Assembly: GCA_029232285.1 (NCBI GenBank)
Contig: JAOXFI010000007.1
Coordinates: 80,447 to 144,446 of the forward strand
DNA: 64,000 nt
Source of the DNA: Agmasoma carcini (nom. nud.)
Taxonomy: Eukaryota; Microsporidia; Thelohaniidae
Direction: 5' to 3'
Under the pieces are notes generated by a model that saw only the letters and a list, made by a program, of their open reading frames with translations, was not told the DNA's origin and searched no databases. A program made the position numbers and the translations under genes. Each line of letters starts with the position of its first letter. Positions within the stretch are counted from its first letter, which is position 1. Of this stretch, positions 1 to 10,633 are shown piece after piece.

Positions 1-1849
1 AATTCAATTGTCTGAGTATGACACCTGTTGTCGGTTCCATAAAAGGGTGGCCGTCCAGTGAATGTATCCCAGATTAAAAATATTTCTATACACTCTCCAT
101 TCATCAAAATATATCATTGAAAAGGATAGGTCCAATGTTTTGAATGATTGTAAGAAGAGAATCAGCAATTCCTCTATTAACAAATTGCGAGTTTATATTA
201 ATTCAACAATTTCAAAAACCTTATGTTTGGGTATCACCTGCTTTTTCTCTGTGATATTTTGTCTTGTGTGAAAAAAAAAATTATAAATTTACAATTTATA
301 TTCCTGAGAACTTTATATATGTAAATTATTGTTCTTTCAGATACATTTACTTGCCTATGCGTCATAGTTTTAAAACATGCTCACTCTATAAGTACATAGA
401 ATTAACCCATGACTAAAGCAAAGGTTTTGGTTTAAAGAAAATTGATCAAGACTTTATGAAACTTTTGATTTATATTTTAAGCGGGTTTTATATTAAATTT
501 ACACACATATTTAACATATCTATTACAGTTTGTCCAATGCATTGTCTCGCCACACCCCTCCCAGCGGTTTATATTTTTTAATAACCTTTTTTATTTTATC
601 AGCTTATAGCTAAAACAATAAAGGCATTATCACAATATATTTTAAAAACATAAGCTTAAAGTTTAAATTATTATGTTGATATTTTAAAAATAGACAATTA
701 AATTTGATTTCACCCAAATTAACCAACTGAACAATATCATAAAATTTAATGAATGATTGACAAATTATGATTTTATTTATCAAAGGAGAATTCTATATAC
801 TGTCCAACAATCATTTAATATATCAACATAAATTATCTTATTAAAAAGCACAAAAATTTATTTTTTTCAATTATTCTAAAAACTGCTTCACTACCACCCT
901 TTTTAAATGCACCAAATATTTACTCTTGTTCGGTTTTTTATTATTATTTTTCGCCTCTTTGCTAGAGTGTTTTCATTGATCTCTATATTAATAAATATTG
1001 TTGTATTCTTAAAGCGGTTGCTTACCTGAACTAACACCTTTTTCTATGATAAAATATGAAACAGGAACACCAGTGGTATCAGCGTTTATATTTTCATAAT
1101 GGATTATATCTGATTAACTATGTTTATCTTAGGTAATTTTTGTCGTAAATTGATTTATATTGAATATTATTTAATACTATACAATGTTTCATACCTTTAT
1201 TATCTATAATCAACCTTATACCATGTATTTTACCCGGAGTAATACAAATAAATGAAATATTTTTATATTAGAAACCATTAAATTTAAAATATACATAAAA
1301 GTTCTAATCAAAATAATAAATATCATTTTTGATATAGATTTATGATTAAAATTTAATATTTGGGTGGTTGGACTAGGAAAAATATATTAAAAAGCCTTTC
1401 AATTACTTTAAATTGATGCTTTTCTTAACTCATACCTAAAAATTTAATTTTTATCTTTTTTGGTTATAACATTTTCCCTTTTAAACCTTTTATCTTAACC
1501 TTGATCTAATTCAATATTCTGAGTGTGTATTAAAAGATTTTGAGGGTCAATGATTATTTGTGATTAACATGACCTATAAAAATATCTTTTATTTAATTGT
1601 TAAATATTATAAAGTTTCACGATATAGTTTCCGGTTTTTTTCGACCATAATTCTAATTATTGCAAGCAATTTTAAAATCATATTATTAAGGGAAACAATG
1701 TTCGTTTCTCAAATAGATATTGACTAAAATCAGTCAGGATGGTCAACCAAATATATTTCAAAAGCTATGAATTTAATTATTGATTGTCGTGAAGGTGGTC
1801 AATAACTATCAAAATACAGCTAAATAACTTTAAGAAATTAAAAAAGAAC
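1..1849. other. AT-rich gene-free stretch
   Basis: I see no supportable gene here. Bases 62-271 hold an open frame of 69 codons containing a LHSS...I.K pattern, faintly like the HHCC zinc-binding segment that precedes the core of retroelement integrases, and the codons just before it read KGWPS. This could be a decayed retrotransposon scrap, but the match is too short to call. The rest is low-complexity AT-rich sequence. Confidence 0.4.
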
Positions 1850-2520
1850 AAATGAGAAATTGGGTTCTTCAAAATCGTATTCTTAAATTAAAGAAACTTT
1901 ATAGAAGATTTGGATTTATTTTTATCTTCAAATATTTCGTAGCACCATTGATGAGTGTTTCTTTACATTTCAAAACATACTACAATAGTTTCTGTCTCTC
2001 AGAACACATAATTCACGATTATAAAACGTTTCGTAAGTATTAAGAACTTTTGGTTTTGATAAACTCAGTTTTTTGAAGAGGTTACTTTTGCCGTATCATC
2101 TAGACAAAAGAAGGCATGTCTTAATTTTTTACATTGGCTTTCGTAGATATGCCTATGGTGAGAACACAAAATAGTATAATATACCATAGAGTTCATGATA
2201 AAAGCTTGACAGGATAGAACTTAAAGACGCGTGCATTATAAAACGCGTTTTTAAATCAGTTTTCATTATGAATAATGCCTGTATGCACCGTTACAAAGAC
2301 TAAAAGGTTTTTAGGTTAAAGGCTGAATATTTCCTGTCATATTTTCTATTCTTGAATCCAATTGAGAATTGTTTCTCTAAATATTTTTTTGGTATTAAAA
2401 AATGTAAAAATTGAATCAAAAGATTTAATTGAATCTGGTTTCGGAGTGTTTATGATTGTGATAAATATTTTAGAAAGATATTGATACATATCAGCAAGTT
2501 GGGAAGACAAGAAAACATTA
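1850..2520 (+). pseudogene. decayed DDE-type transposase
   Basis: Pieces of a DDE transposase can be read on the plus strand in changing frames with stops. The clearest piece is near 2350-2395, where a LNPIENCFSKYFFGIKK-like segment matches the region around the last catalytic acidic residue of the DDE_3/Tc1-type transposases common in microsporidia. A patch at 2265-2300 (NNACMHRYK-like) fits the N-x-x-x-H segment upstream of it. Terminal repeats were not found. The exact family is uncertain and the copy is certainly dead. Confidence 0.5.
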
Positions 2521-2639
2521 TTAAATAAAAAATATATTGGAATGGCTAATACAAATAATTATTGAAAACTAGATCGTGGAACCTTATATATTTGGTCTCG
2601 TGTCTATTTTTAAAATATATATATTATATTGATTTAAGC

Positions 2640-3040
2640 TTGATAAAAGAACAATTGAGTATTAGGATGTGGTATATATAAATAATATGGTGTATTTTCT
2701 TATGAATGTATTTTTTAAACACAAATATAATAAAGAAAGTATTATTGGTGGGATAATGAGAGAAACTAATAACTGCTTCAAGGAGATAATTGAAAACATA
2801 AATACACACAAATTTAATGTAATTTTTAAACAAAACGTATTTGAGAACACAATAATTATGAAACGTGCAAAGATGTATGTAATTTACTGATAACAGGTAT
2901 AAGCATTATGCAGTGAATTATTCTTATAATTTCGTATATCTGAATTTGTCGCGTGTGCACACCCAATCAATGGTCTTTAATTACAAGCAAAATAATAATG
3001 AATTATTTGATCACTTGATAAATTTATGTTTAGGAAAAAA
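2640..3040 (+). pseudogene. Merlin (ISXO2-like) transposase remnant
   Basis: Bases 2669-2890 keep an open frame with HKYNKESIIGGIMRETNNCF followed by NTIIM, matching the ISXO2/Merlin pattern K-Y-N-x-G ... GGI-x-R-x-x-x-x-CF ... N-T-I-I-x-SDxWxAY. After a frameshift, bases 2890-3040 read KHYAVNYSYNFV and then SRVHTQSM, matching the H-x-x-V-N-H-x-x-x-F-V ... G-V-H-T-Q-x-I-E block near the end of the transposase. The catalytic acidic residues are not preserved. This is one of at least three Merlin relics in the window. Confidence 0.6.
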
Positions 3041-4117
3041 GTAAGATTCGAGATTAAATGTTTTGCTTAATATGATGATCGCTGACTCATTTTCAATAAA
3101 CTAAGTTCTTTAAAATATTGGTGCATTTTTACAAATTTCACAAAAATACTTGATATAAATCTGGTTTAATATTACTTAAGAAAATATAAGTTTAATAGTT
3201 TATTGATTGGCATTAATTGAAAGAAAACCCGGCCAAAATGGTTTTAATAAGCATCGAAGAGAATAAAACTTGTTTAATTCATCTATTAAGCCATTAAAAT
3301 AAGCACTATAGCAACCATGATTAATCATTTCGGGTTTCTTACCTTTTCAGTGCATATACTGCATCGTAAATTAATTCAAAGGTGGAAGTTCATTACAGTT
3401 AGAACAAATAAACTCACAATAACACTATAATCTCTAAGCGAAAGACTGTATATTCTATTATCTTTAACAACAACAATTCAAAATATTATTAACTAGTTTT
3501 GCCAATAATCCTACCGGTGTACACCTCGTTTTCTATGGATATTTTGAGATCACAAATTCAAACAGTACCGTGTAATATTTAACTTAAATAACTTCACTAG
3601 AACTCTATTAATATTTAGTTGATGATGAAATTATAAACAATATTGTCGAGACACAAAGATAACTGAGTATTTGTTAAGTATTGCACCAAAAGGGATTTAT
3701 TTATGTGGTGTTTGTCATCTGCGGCCTGTCGTCTTGCACCATTCCTTCTGTCGGGGTATCGTCCTTAAATAATTTTCACACTGTCTTAGATATTATGATT
3801 AATTAAAGTGTGATGATCAACCATAATTCAATATATCTTATTCTGACTCACAACAAATATAAATATTTTACTACCCTTTTAATATATAAAACATAGTCAA
3901 TCAACCTAAATTACTTGATTATTATTTTTGATTTTATATATAATTATCTATTTAATAATGGTTAGATTATTTTTTATCAAACATGATATGAAAACATTCT
4001 TTTAATAGGCTTGACTAGGTCTGATATACTCAATTATGATCATCTCATGTTATTTAGCTTTATCTGTATCATATTAGTTAATTTTTAAAAAATTTAAATA
4101 TAAACAAAAAAAAAACC
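3041..4117. other. intergenic, no gene seen
   Basis: AT-rich sequence before the Bet4-like gene. No open frame or repeat that I can support. An A-rich tract with an AAATTT-like block lies at 4083-4117, directly upstream of the Bet4-like start codon. Confidence 0.4.
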
Positions 4118-5008
4118 ATGGCAGACTCATCAGATGATATTAGTATAGAATTGGATATAGAACAACTTAAAGAGTTATATGAAAGTAAAGATACGGTTGA
4201 AAAACACAAGAAGATACTCAGTGTTAACCCTGATAATTATAATTCATGGAATTTCTTAAAGGAATACCTCAAAGATATGCCCGATGACGTTGTTGATCAG
4301 GTAAATTTAACACAAAATGCCATTTGTAACAATCCTAAAAGCTATGCCGTTTGGTATCACAGAAGATTTCTACTATCTAAAGTATTTAACCCGGTCTTTG
4401 AACAGAAAGCTTGTAAAATGTTGTTGAGTGTTGATCCTAGAAACTTCCATTGTTGGAATCATGGTTATAAATACAAAATACCGCTTATATATTCAATATC
4501 TAATCCATCATCATTACATTTTTATAATAAATTCAATCCTATTGACAGTATCTTTACTGATCCTGATGATGAAAGTTTATATATTTACTTTTTAAAGCAC
4601 ATGGAAAAAAATCGTTTTAGAAGTAATTTTTACATTCGTAAATATGAAAATTATTTCACTATTGAATTTTTAAGACCATTTAAAGGAGAAATTGATGTTA
4701 ATGACGAAATAATTAGAATTGATGTTCCTATTATTCATCTTAAACTGGATGTGGAGTTTAAAGGTACAATAAGTTTGAATAATATCAAATATAAGATGAA
4801 AGAGGATGTAGATTGTGAAATACATGATCAAATATTAAGTATTAATCCTAATTGCTTGAATGCACTTCGAAATAAGTTAAATTATACATCTGATATAAAA
4901 GAACGTAGAAATATTATAGATAAGCTTAAGGAATTGGATAAGATGAAGGAATTGTATTATGAGAGGTCAATTGATGACTATAGTCGTATCTATATAATTG
5001 ATAAATAA
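4118..5008 (+). CDS. BET4: Rab geranylgeranyltransferase (type II) alpha subunit
   Basis: A 296-residue protein with protein prenyltransferase alpha (PPTA) repeats. It would pair with a beta subunit to attach geranylgeranyl groups to C-terminal cysteines of Rab GTPases escorted by Rep, a cytosolic step needed for vesicle traffic. Three repeats are visible in the N-terminal half: NPDNYNSWNFLKEYL (about residues 38-52), NPKSYAVWYHRRFLL (about 74-88) and DPRNFHCWNHGYKY (about 105-118). A fourth, weaker NPNCLNALRN lies near 245. The NPKSY...W.HRR and RNFHCW forms are closer to Rab transferase alpha than to farnesyltransferase alpha (Ram2), which is the alternative. The start is the ATG in an ACCATGG context after a poly-A run and an AAATTT-like block. 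The protein is shorter than the usual alpha subunit, as expected for a microsporidian. Confidence 0.8.
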   Translation: MADSSDDISIELDIEQLKELYESKDTVEKHKKILSVNPDNYNSWNFLKEYLKDMPDDVVDQVNLTQNAICNNPKSYAVWYHRRFLLSKVFNPVFEQKACKMLLSVDPRNFHCWNHGYKYKIPLIYSISNPSSLHFYNKFNPIDSIFTDPDDESLYIYFLKHMEKNRFRSNFYIRKYENYFTIEFLRPFKGEIDVNDEIIRIDVPIIHLKLDVEFKGTISLNNIKYKMKEDVDCEIHDQILSINPNCLNALRNKLNYTSDIKERRNIIDKLKELDKMKELYYERSIDDYSRIYIIDK

Positions 5009-5114
5009 ATGATTACTTATAATGTTTTATATATATACGACTATTTGATCACAGAGTGTTGATTGGAAACTTATTCACGTTGCTTACAGTGGATCAAAAT
5101 AATTAACATTTACT

Positions 5115-5440
5115 TACAAAAGGACAAAACCGATACACCATGTAAAAACTATAAAAGGAATACATCAACTAGGATAGCAAACGTACACTTATCGTGTTTT
5201 GGTAAAAGGCATTTAAGAAATAATTGTTATGTCGTCTTAAATCATCTTAGATGATGAGAGTAAGACGTTAAAGATACAATATTATAGGATCCGGATTTAT
5301 TGCTTTACGCACACCAATTTCGATATCTCGAAGTGTTTTGTCTATCGACTACGAACTAGTTTCACAGAGTGTACAGGGTTACAAAATCCCTACGGGCTTG
5401 CTCTAAAAGGGGACATTAATCTGTTCTTGTTATAGTAATT
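5115..5440 (-). repeat. SINE-like element, degenerate copy G
   Basis: The reverse complement matches the 570-590 bp dispersed element seen intact at 10634-11223 and 55330-55919. Shared blocks include CCATGTAAAAACT, the CATCTTAGATG...AGTAAGAC.TTAAAGA segment, the ACGCACACCAA...GATATCT segment and TCTATCGACTACGAA. The copy is partial and rearranged, with no clear target duplication. No protein coding is supported in this stretch. Confidence 0.6.
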
Positions 5441-5818
5441 TAAAATTTATTTCATAGATCACACTCTAAAGTGGAGGGTTTGAATCATTTTATATCGGAA
5501 AGTAAAATTTTCACCAAAAAAATTATTGACTAACTTTTATTAAAAAAACTCATACACGGCTAAAAAGAAAACATTTTATCTTTACATATTAATAAAGAAA
5601 ACCTTTAAAAAAACAAATACAAAAACTTCAAATATAAATTGTGGGAATCAGAAAACAATACTCATCACTTTTCAGACAGGGATAACATAAATCATCATTT
5701 TCCCAGGGTAAAATTTTTTAATTTTTTTATAGTTATTTTTTTTCTAGAAAAAAATTATATAAAATTAATATTTGTTATAAGAAAATAAATGTATATAAAT
5801 TTCATAATAACTACATAA
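5441..5818. other. intergenic, no gene seen
   Basis: AT-rich spacer between SINE-like copy G and the CTGAC-core array. No supportable feature. Confidence 0.4.
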
Positions 5819-6010
5819 CTAATCTGACTGACTGACTAACTAATCTGACTGACTGGCTAACTAATCTGACCATCTGACCATCTGACTAATCTGAATAATC
5901 TGACTAATCTGACCATCTGAATAATCTGACTAATCTGACCATCTGACCATCTGACTAATCAGAATAATCTGACTAATCTGACTAACTAACTAATCTAACT
6001 AACTAATCTG
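5819..6010 (+). repeat. CTGAC-core tandem array (plus orientation)
   Basis: Tandem array of 8-9 bp units of the forms CTGACTAAT, CTGACCAT and CTGACTAA, with some variant units. It lies about 0.4 kb beyond the 3' end of the uL29 gene. An array of the reverse-complement units lies upstream of the same gene at 7027-7180, so the gene is bracketed by inverted arrays of one repeat family. Related arrays are at 59717-60362 and at the window's right end. Confidence 0.9.
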
Positions 6011-6406
6011 ATAGACATATAATAAATAAATTATACTAAGTATATGTGTTATGAATGATTAACTAAATTCAAAACGTTGTGGTTTTAAATAATTATAAAT
6101 GAGTTAACTTAAAGTGCAGTATTTAAAATGTATACAATATCCAAACCATCATATTTTGATTATAGATCACGACTTTAGATAAACGAAGCCAATATTTTAA
6201 ATAAATCTAACCACACCAAATATTAATCCCATAGTTTTATATTTTGTACATAAATATGATATTTAGAAAATAGTAAGTGAAAACAATAATAAAGCATGTT
6301 ATACAGTCAATAACATCTAAATTATTAACTAAGACCATTAAATATGTTCTTCCATAGCTCATATCACACCAGGTTCATACAATAATAAAAAACTTTAAAT
6401 TTTTAT

Positions 6407-6769
6407 TTAAGGATTATAAGCAAAAATTTGTGAGCCAAATTTTCGTCTTAAGATTCTTTGCTTCCTACTCATTAATCCCTTTTGTTTATCGGTGAGTTCT
6501 CTTCTTTCCTTTCTTGTCTTCTTTTCTCTTAATTCCTTTGGGATGTGCTTCTTATTCTTGTACTCCTCAACCATTTCTTTAGTTCTTAACTCGTGAGCAA
6601 TAGTGTTACATACTCTGATGTTTCTCTTTTGTAGCTTAATTGGGGCTCTATCAGCGTTGTGAGACTTAAGCGCCTGCACAGCTCTTGCCATTTCTGATTT
6701 ACATTCCTCAATCTTGGTCTTAACCTGTTCAATGGACATTTGTCTTAGTTCTGAAGCAATTAATCTCAT
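6407..6769 (-). CDS. RPL35: 60S ribosomal protein L35 (uL29)
   Basis: A 120-residue protein of the uL29 family, a component of the large ribosomal subunit near the polypeptide exit tunnel. The N-terminal ELRQMSIEQVKTKIEECKSE helix, the RNIRVCNTIAHELRTKE helix and the KHIPKELREKKTRKERRELT segment match eukaryotic L35 in order, and the length fits the usual 120-123. An in-frame extension upstream would add 19 residues, but I place the start at the internal ATG (6769). It matches the family N-terminus and directly follows AAAATTTTACCCA, a combined AAATTT plus CCC start signal like that of eS10 in this window. The gene sits between inverted CTGAC-core arrays. Confidence 0.92.
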   Translation of the reverse strand: MRLIASELRQMSIEQVKTKIEECKSEMARAVQALKSHNADRAPIKLQKRNIRVCNTIAHELRTKEMVEEYKNKKHIPKELREKKTRKERRELTDKQKGLMSRKQRILRRKFGSQIFAYNP

Positions 6770-7026
6770 TGGGTAAAATTTTAAAAAAATTTTTCTTAAG
6801 AAAAAAAAGACGTAAAACATAAACAAAATTTAATATATTTTGTTAAAGTTAACTTATTATACTTCCTTCTTTATTGTAGACATTGGTATAGTTATTTATC
6901 ATGCTTAGTAACACTCTTAGACATATTTTATGAGTAAATTAAAATATAATTTTAAAAGTATTAAATCAGCTAATGTTATATTAAGAATGGTTGTTGTATA
7001 ACTTATGATGATATAAATTACATATT

Positions 7027-7180
7027 TAGCCAGATTAGTCAGATTAGCCATGTCAAGGTTAGTTAATCAGATTAGTCAGATGGTCAGATTAGTCAGATGG
7101 TCAGATTAGTCAGATGGTCAGATGGTCAGATGGTCAGATGGTCAGATGGTCAGATGGTCAGATTATCCAGATTAGACAGA
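7027..7180 (-). repeat. CTGAC-core tandem array (minus orientation)
   Basis: Tandem units read ATTAGTCAG and then ATGGTCAG on the plus strand, the exact reverse complements of the CTGACTAAT and CTGACCAT units at 5819-6010. At least seven successive copies of the ATGGTCAG form lie at about 7100-7160. The array is about 260 bp upstream of the uL29 start. Confidence 0.9.
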
Positions 7181-7248
7181 CCTTTAATCAACATAATATT
7201 TATAATTATTGATCACAAAATATTTAGAATTAAAATCAAATAATACAC

Positions 7249-9084
7249 TTAAAAATACAAACAAAATTTTATTTTTGATTGTTCCCGAACAACAAATTTA
7301 TATTTGCTGCTTGATTCGTGTTTATATTCTTTAGTTGATAATTTATAATATTCAAAGTAAATAAAGATGGAATTAAGCACAACATCAACTTCAAAATAGT
7401 TATCAATGCATCCAAGTATGTTTTCTACTGATACTAAATCATTAATCATGTTTTTATACTCAAAATAGGTAAAATCTTCACATTTTTCACATTTAGGTTT
7501 TTTTTCTAAATAATTACAAGGACAACTATTGTAGACATAAATTTCACTTTCTAATTCGAAATTAAATCTTCTTATTTTCATCCCACTTAACCCTAAAACC
7601 CTGCTATTGTTCCTAAATCTCATGAATATGTCCTCATTCACTATATCTTTATCATTAATAACACCATCAAACAGTAATATCCATATTTTTATAGGATCTT
7701 CATTCTTTATATTACATCTAGGCAAAAATTTAATATTAAAGTCTAAATCATAAATATAATTTGATTTGTATGTTGTAAAATTCTTTAAATAGATACTTTC
7801 ATAAGGAAGCAAGTCAATATTGCTGTCTAATTTATATGTGACATGATCAATTAATGTTTTTACTTCATAGTTAGCATATTCGATGATTTTAAAAGCTTTA
7901 AATCTCTTTCTTTTATATATTTTGATGAATGGTCTTTTTTTATCAGATTTTTTGATTTCCCCATATTTCTCATTAAGAAACAACATATAATCATCTATGG
8001 ATTGATATACAAGCTCTGATATTGAATCATACACTATTCCCTTCACATCCTTAAGGCTATATAAATCCTTTTCTTTAATTCCTACCAAACATCCTAAAAA
8101 GCCATCAAATAAATATTTATATTCTTTAGAATATTCACTGATTACAATCCCTGAAAATTCAAAAGGATGCATCTTACATTGGAACTTGTAAATAGTGGAG
8201 AATGTTCCATTTATTATAAAAATATTCTTAGCTATGTTAAAGCTTAATAAAAAGCTAGGAAAAACACTTAAATTGCAATCTATTACAACATCATCAATTA
8301 ATAAATTGTTTCCTTTTGTTATATAAAATTTATTATTGTTAAGGAATGGAATATTAAGTAATTTTTCAGTTAAGCCAAAGTTATATAAATTTATTGTACA
8401 GTAAAATGAATTTGTAAAAATAACGGTAATTTCGTTGTTAATTGTGTAGAATGTTAGAAATATTGAGTTTTCACTGTTTATACAGAAATTTTTGATGCTT
8501 TGATCAGTAAAATCAAAGTTTTTGATGCAAGCGTGGGCTATGGGATGTAGTTTTCTATTACCAAGCTCTTCTACGACATGAAATTCCACATTTACCTCTT
8601 CTTTTGATCTGTAAAGTAAATTTGCATCTATTGATTCTATGTCATTTAGTTCTTGATTAGATTTTATGATATTTTCATATAAAGAACTGTCAAGTTCAAG
8701 TATTTGATCAAAGTTAAGGTATAATTGTTTGTTTTTTGACATAAATTTATATAAGATGTTTGATTTAGGCTCAAATGTTATATTTTCTGGTATGACACCA
8801 TCATACCTGATTAAAAGTAAGACTTTCTCTTCAATAATGATAGAATCAACACCAAGTATGTAACTTTTAGATGGTACGAAGTCATAATCAAATAGAAATT
8901 TTTGATTTCCCTTCATATAAGTCAAAATGTTTGAATTATGAATAAAAATCTTAGAATCTTTAAAAACGACGTTTATATCATCAAATATGATGTTTTTTCT
9001 AACATATTTGATGGTTTTGATGTATTTTTTGTCATTTTTAGATGTTTTCCTGTATTTACAAATAGCCTCTATAAAATATTTCAT
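7249..9084 (-). CDS. hypothetical protein, 611 residues
   Basis: A long single open frame with typical codon use for the window, starting at an ATG after a T-rich leader. I do not recognise the family. The protein is rich in I, N, K, Y and F and lacks a signal peptide or convincing membrane spans. The N-terminal half is full of short beta-like hydrophobic stretches, compatible with a propeller or other beta-rich fold but not diagnostic. A basic patch KRPFIKIYKRKRFKAFK lies near residues 385-401. A cysteine cluster CPCNYLEKKPKCEKC lies near residues 520-535 and could bind zinc. A short YNSC motif is shared with the unknown 319-residue protein at 19063-20022. It could be a highly diverged microsporidian version of a nuclear pore, vacuolar sorting or replication protein; I cannot tell which. 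Confidence 0.6.
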   Translation of the reverse strand: MKYFIEAICKYRKTSKNDKKYIKTIKYVRKNIIFDDINVVFKDSKIFIHNSNILTYMKGNQKFLFDYDFVPSKSYILGVDSIIIEEKVLLLIRYDGVIPENITFEPKSNILYKFMSKNKQLYLNFDQILELDSSLYENIIKSNQELNDIESIDANLLYRSKEEVNVEFHVVEELGNRKLHPIAHACIKNFDFTDQSIKNFCINSENSIFLTFYTINNEITVIFTNSFYCTINLYNFGLTEKLLNIPFLNNNKFYITKGNNLLIDDVVIDCNLSVFPSFLLSFNIAKNIFIINGTFSTIYKFQCKMHPFEFSGIVISEYSKEYKYLFDGFLGCLVGIKEKDLYSLKDVKGIVYDSISELVYQSIDDYMLFLNEKYGEIKKSDKKRPFIKIYKRKRFKAFKIIEYANYEVKTLIDHVTYKLDSNIDLLPYESIYLKNFTTYKSNYIYDLDFNIKFLPRCNIKNEDPIKIWILLFDGVINDKDIVNEDIFMRFRNNSRVLGLSGMKIRRFNFELESEIYVYNSCPCNYLEKKPKCEKCEDFTYFEYKNMINDLVSVENILGCIDNYFEVDVVLNSIFIYFEYYKLSTKEYKHESSSKYKFVVREQSKIKFCLYF

Positions 9085-9793
9085 ATGGATGGTTAGTATA
9101 AATAAATAAAAATATATTTAGGTTTGATATTAGAAAGAATGATAAATGATATAAATGGTGAATTATTATATTATAAGCTTTTAAATATAAATCAATGCTT
9201 GTATATACACGTAATTTATGAATATCACAATTATCAGAAATGATTGAAATATGTCAGTTAATCAATGACCAGAAATATTAATAAATATTTATGTATATAA
9301 AACATAGCAATTTGCTATATCATACACTATAAATGATTTGTTTAATTATATGTGCCTTTATAAGCTTAAATAACGCAATAACCGCTAATCCGACATACGT
9401 TCATCACTATAAATTAAAAATTATTAAATAAAAAAATTGATAATTTATAAATATTTAGATAAATCGTCTTATACAAATATAAAACATAGATCATACACAA
9501 ATTATGCTTATATGTACGTATTACATATTTAAACACCAATTATTGATAAATAATACACTCCTTAATGCTAAACAACCATTTCCAATATCAATAAAACATA
9601 TATAAAATAATTAAACAATATTTAATTATTTATTTGTCCCCTTTTCTGTAAAAATTTTGACTTTTATTAAAAATTTTCAAATTTACAAACAAAAAACAAA
9701 AACATAATATTTGTTTCTCTTCAATCAATCTCGTTTTACTTGATATTTTCTATTTTGCAGATTTGCTATTTTTTTTTCTTTTCACAAACCCAT
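9085..9793. promoter_or_regulatory. divergent intergenic region upstream of TBP
   Basis: This 0.7 kb separates the divergently transcribed 611-residue gene and TBP. It is AT-rich with no gene. AAAAATTTTCAAATTTAC at 9669-9686 is an AAATTT-like block but lies about 110 bp from the TBP ATG, farther than in most genes here, suggesting a longer leader. CCC lies immediately before the TBP ATG. Confidence 0.35.
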
Positions 9794-10384
9794 ATGGACA
9801 CGCCAGACGTAGGAGTGCAAACTGAGACACCAACTCAAAAGTCTGGAATCACTCCAATCATACAAAACGTAGTTGCTACAGTCAACCTTGTATGCAAACT
9901 AGATCTTAAAAGCATCGCACTCAGAGCTAGAAACGCTGAATACAATCCAAAAAGATTTGCTGCTGTAATCATGAGGATAAGAGACCCTAAAACTACAGCC
10001 TTGATCTTTGCATCTGGTAAAATGGTCATAACAGGTGCTAAGAGCGAAAATGCAAGTAAATTAGCTGCCCAGAGATTTGCTAAAATTATATCAAAACTTG
10101 GATTTAAAGCTGAGTTCAAAGAATTCAAAATTCAAAATATAGTTGCATCATGTGACATTAGATTTAGTATTAAGCTTGAGAACTTGGCACATGCGCATAA
10201 CACGTATTGCAGTTACGAGCCTGAGCTGTTTCCAGGTCTTATCTATAGAATGGTGCGTCCTAAGATTGTTCTTTTAGTGTTTGTTAGTGGAAAAATCGTT
10301 CTAACAGGTGCGAAAAGGAGGGAGGACATCTTCTTAGCATTTGAAAATATATATCCGGTGTTGTCTCAGTTCAAGAAAGTATAG
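9794..10384 (+). CDS. TBP: TATA-box-binding protein
   Basis: A 196-residue TBP, the shared initiation factor of the three nuclear RNA polymerases. It consists of a short N-terminal tail and the conserved saddle built from two direct repeats. The first repeat runs from [19 protein letters not shown] through [13 protein letters not shown], and the second from [17 protein letters not shown] through [16 protein letters not shown]. Both repeats keep the F.SGK(M/I)V.TGAK signature and the PKTTALIF / PKIVLLVF strands that intercalate DNA. An ATG 18 codons upstream would add a hydrophobic, F-rich stretch not found in TBPs, so I choose the ATG at 9794, preceded by AAACCCAT. The length fits the family core. 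Confidence 0.95.
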   Translation: MDTPDVGVQTETPTQKSGITPIIQNVVATVNLVCKLDLKSIALRARNAEYNPKRFAAVIMRIRDPKTTALIFASGKMVITGAKSENASKLAAQRFAKIISKLGFKAEFKEFKIQNIVASCDIRFSIKLENLAHAHNTYCSYEPELFPGLIYRMVRPKIVLLVFVSGKIVLTGAKRREDIFLAFENIYPVLSQFKKV

Positions 10385-10633
10385 AAAAATAAAATCTTTT
10401 AATTGCAGATAAAATTGTTCATTTTATGTGCCTTGGTGTGGGGGTACCTAGAAATTAAAATTTTATAAAATCAAATAGAATATGATGATATATGTGTGAG
10501 TTATTGTATATAATCAGTTTATGAACTAGACGATAGTTGTATATTGATGTATGATGATGGGGATTTTCATTATGACAACAATCAATATTGTTATATCTTC
10601 GGGTGTAAATGAAAGTTAGTCAATTTATATGGG

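Noticed and set aside
5819..7180. CTGAC arrays as CRISPR arrays
   Set aside because: Units are 8-9 bp without unique spacers, in a eukaryotic nuclear context.
9724..9770. Possible intron acceptor TATTTTGCAG upstream of TBP and TTTGTTTCAG upstream of elongin C
   Set aside because: No convincing donor or branch-point partner was found and both coding regions are complete without splicing.
9740..9793. TBP N-terminal extension of 18 codons
   Set aside because: F-rich and unlike TBP; it is the T-rich leader. The ATG at 9794 gives a normal length with a CCC signal directly before it.
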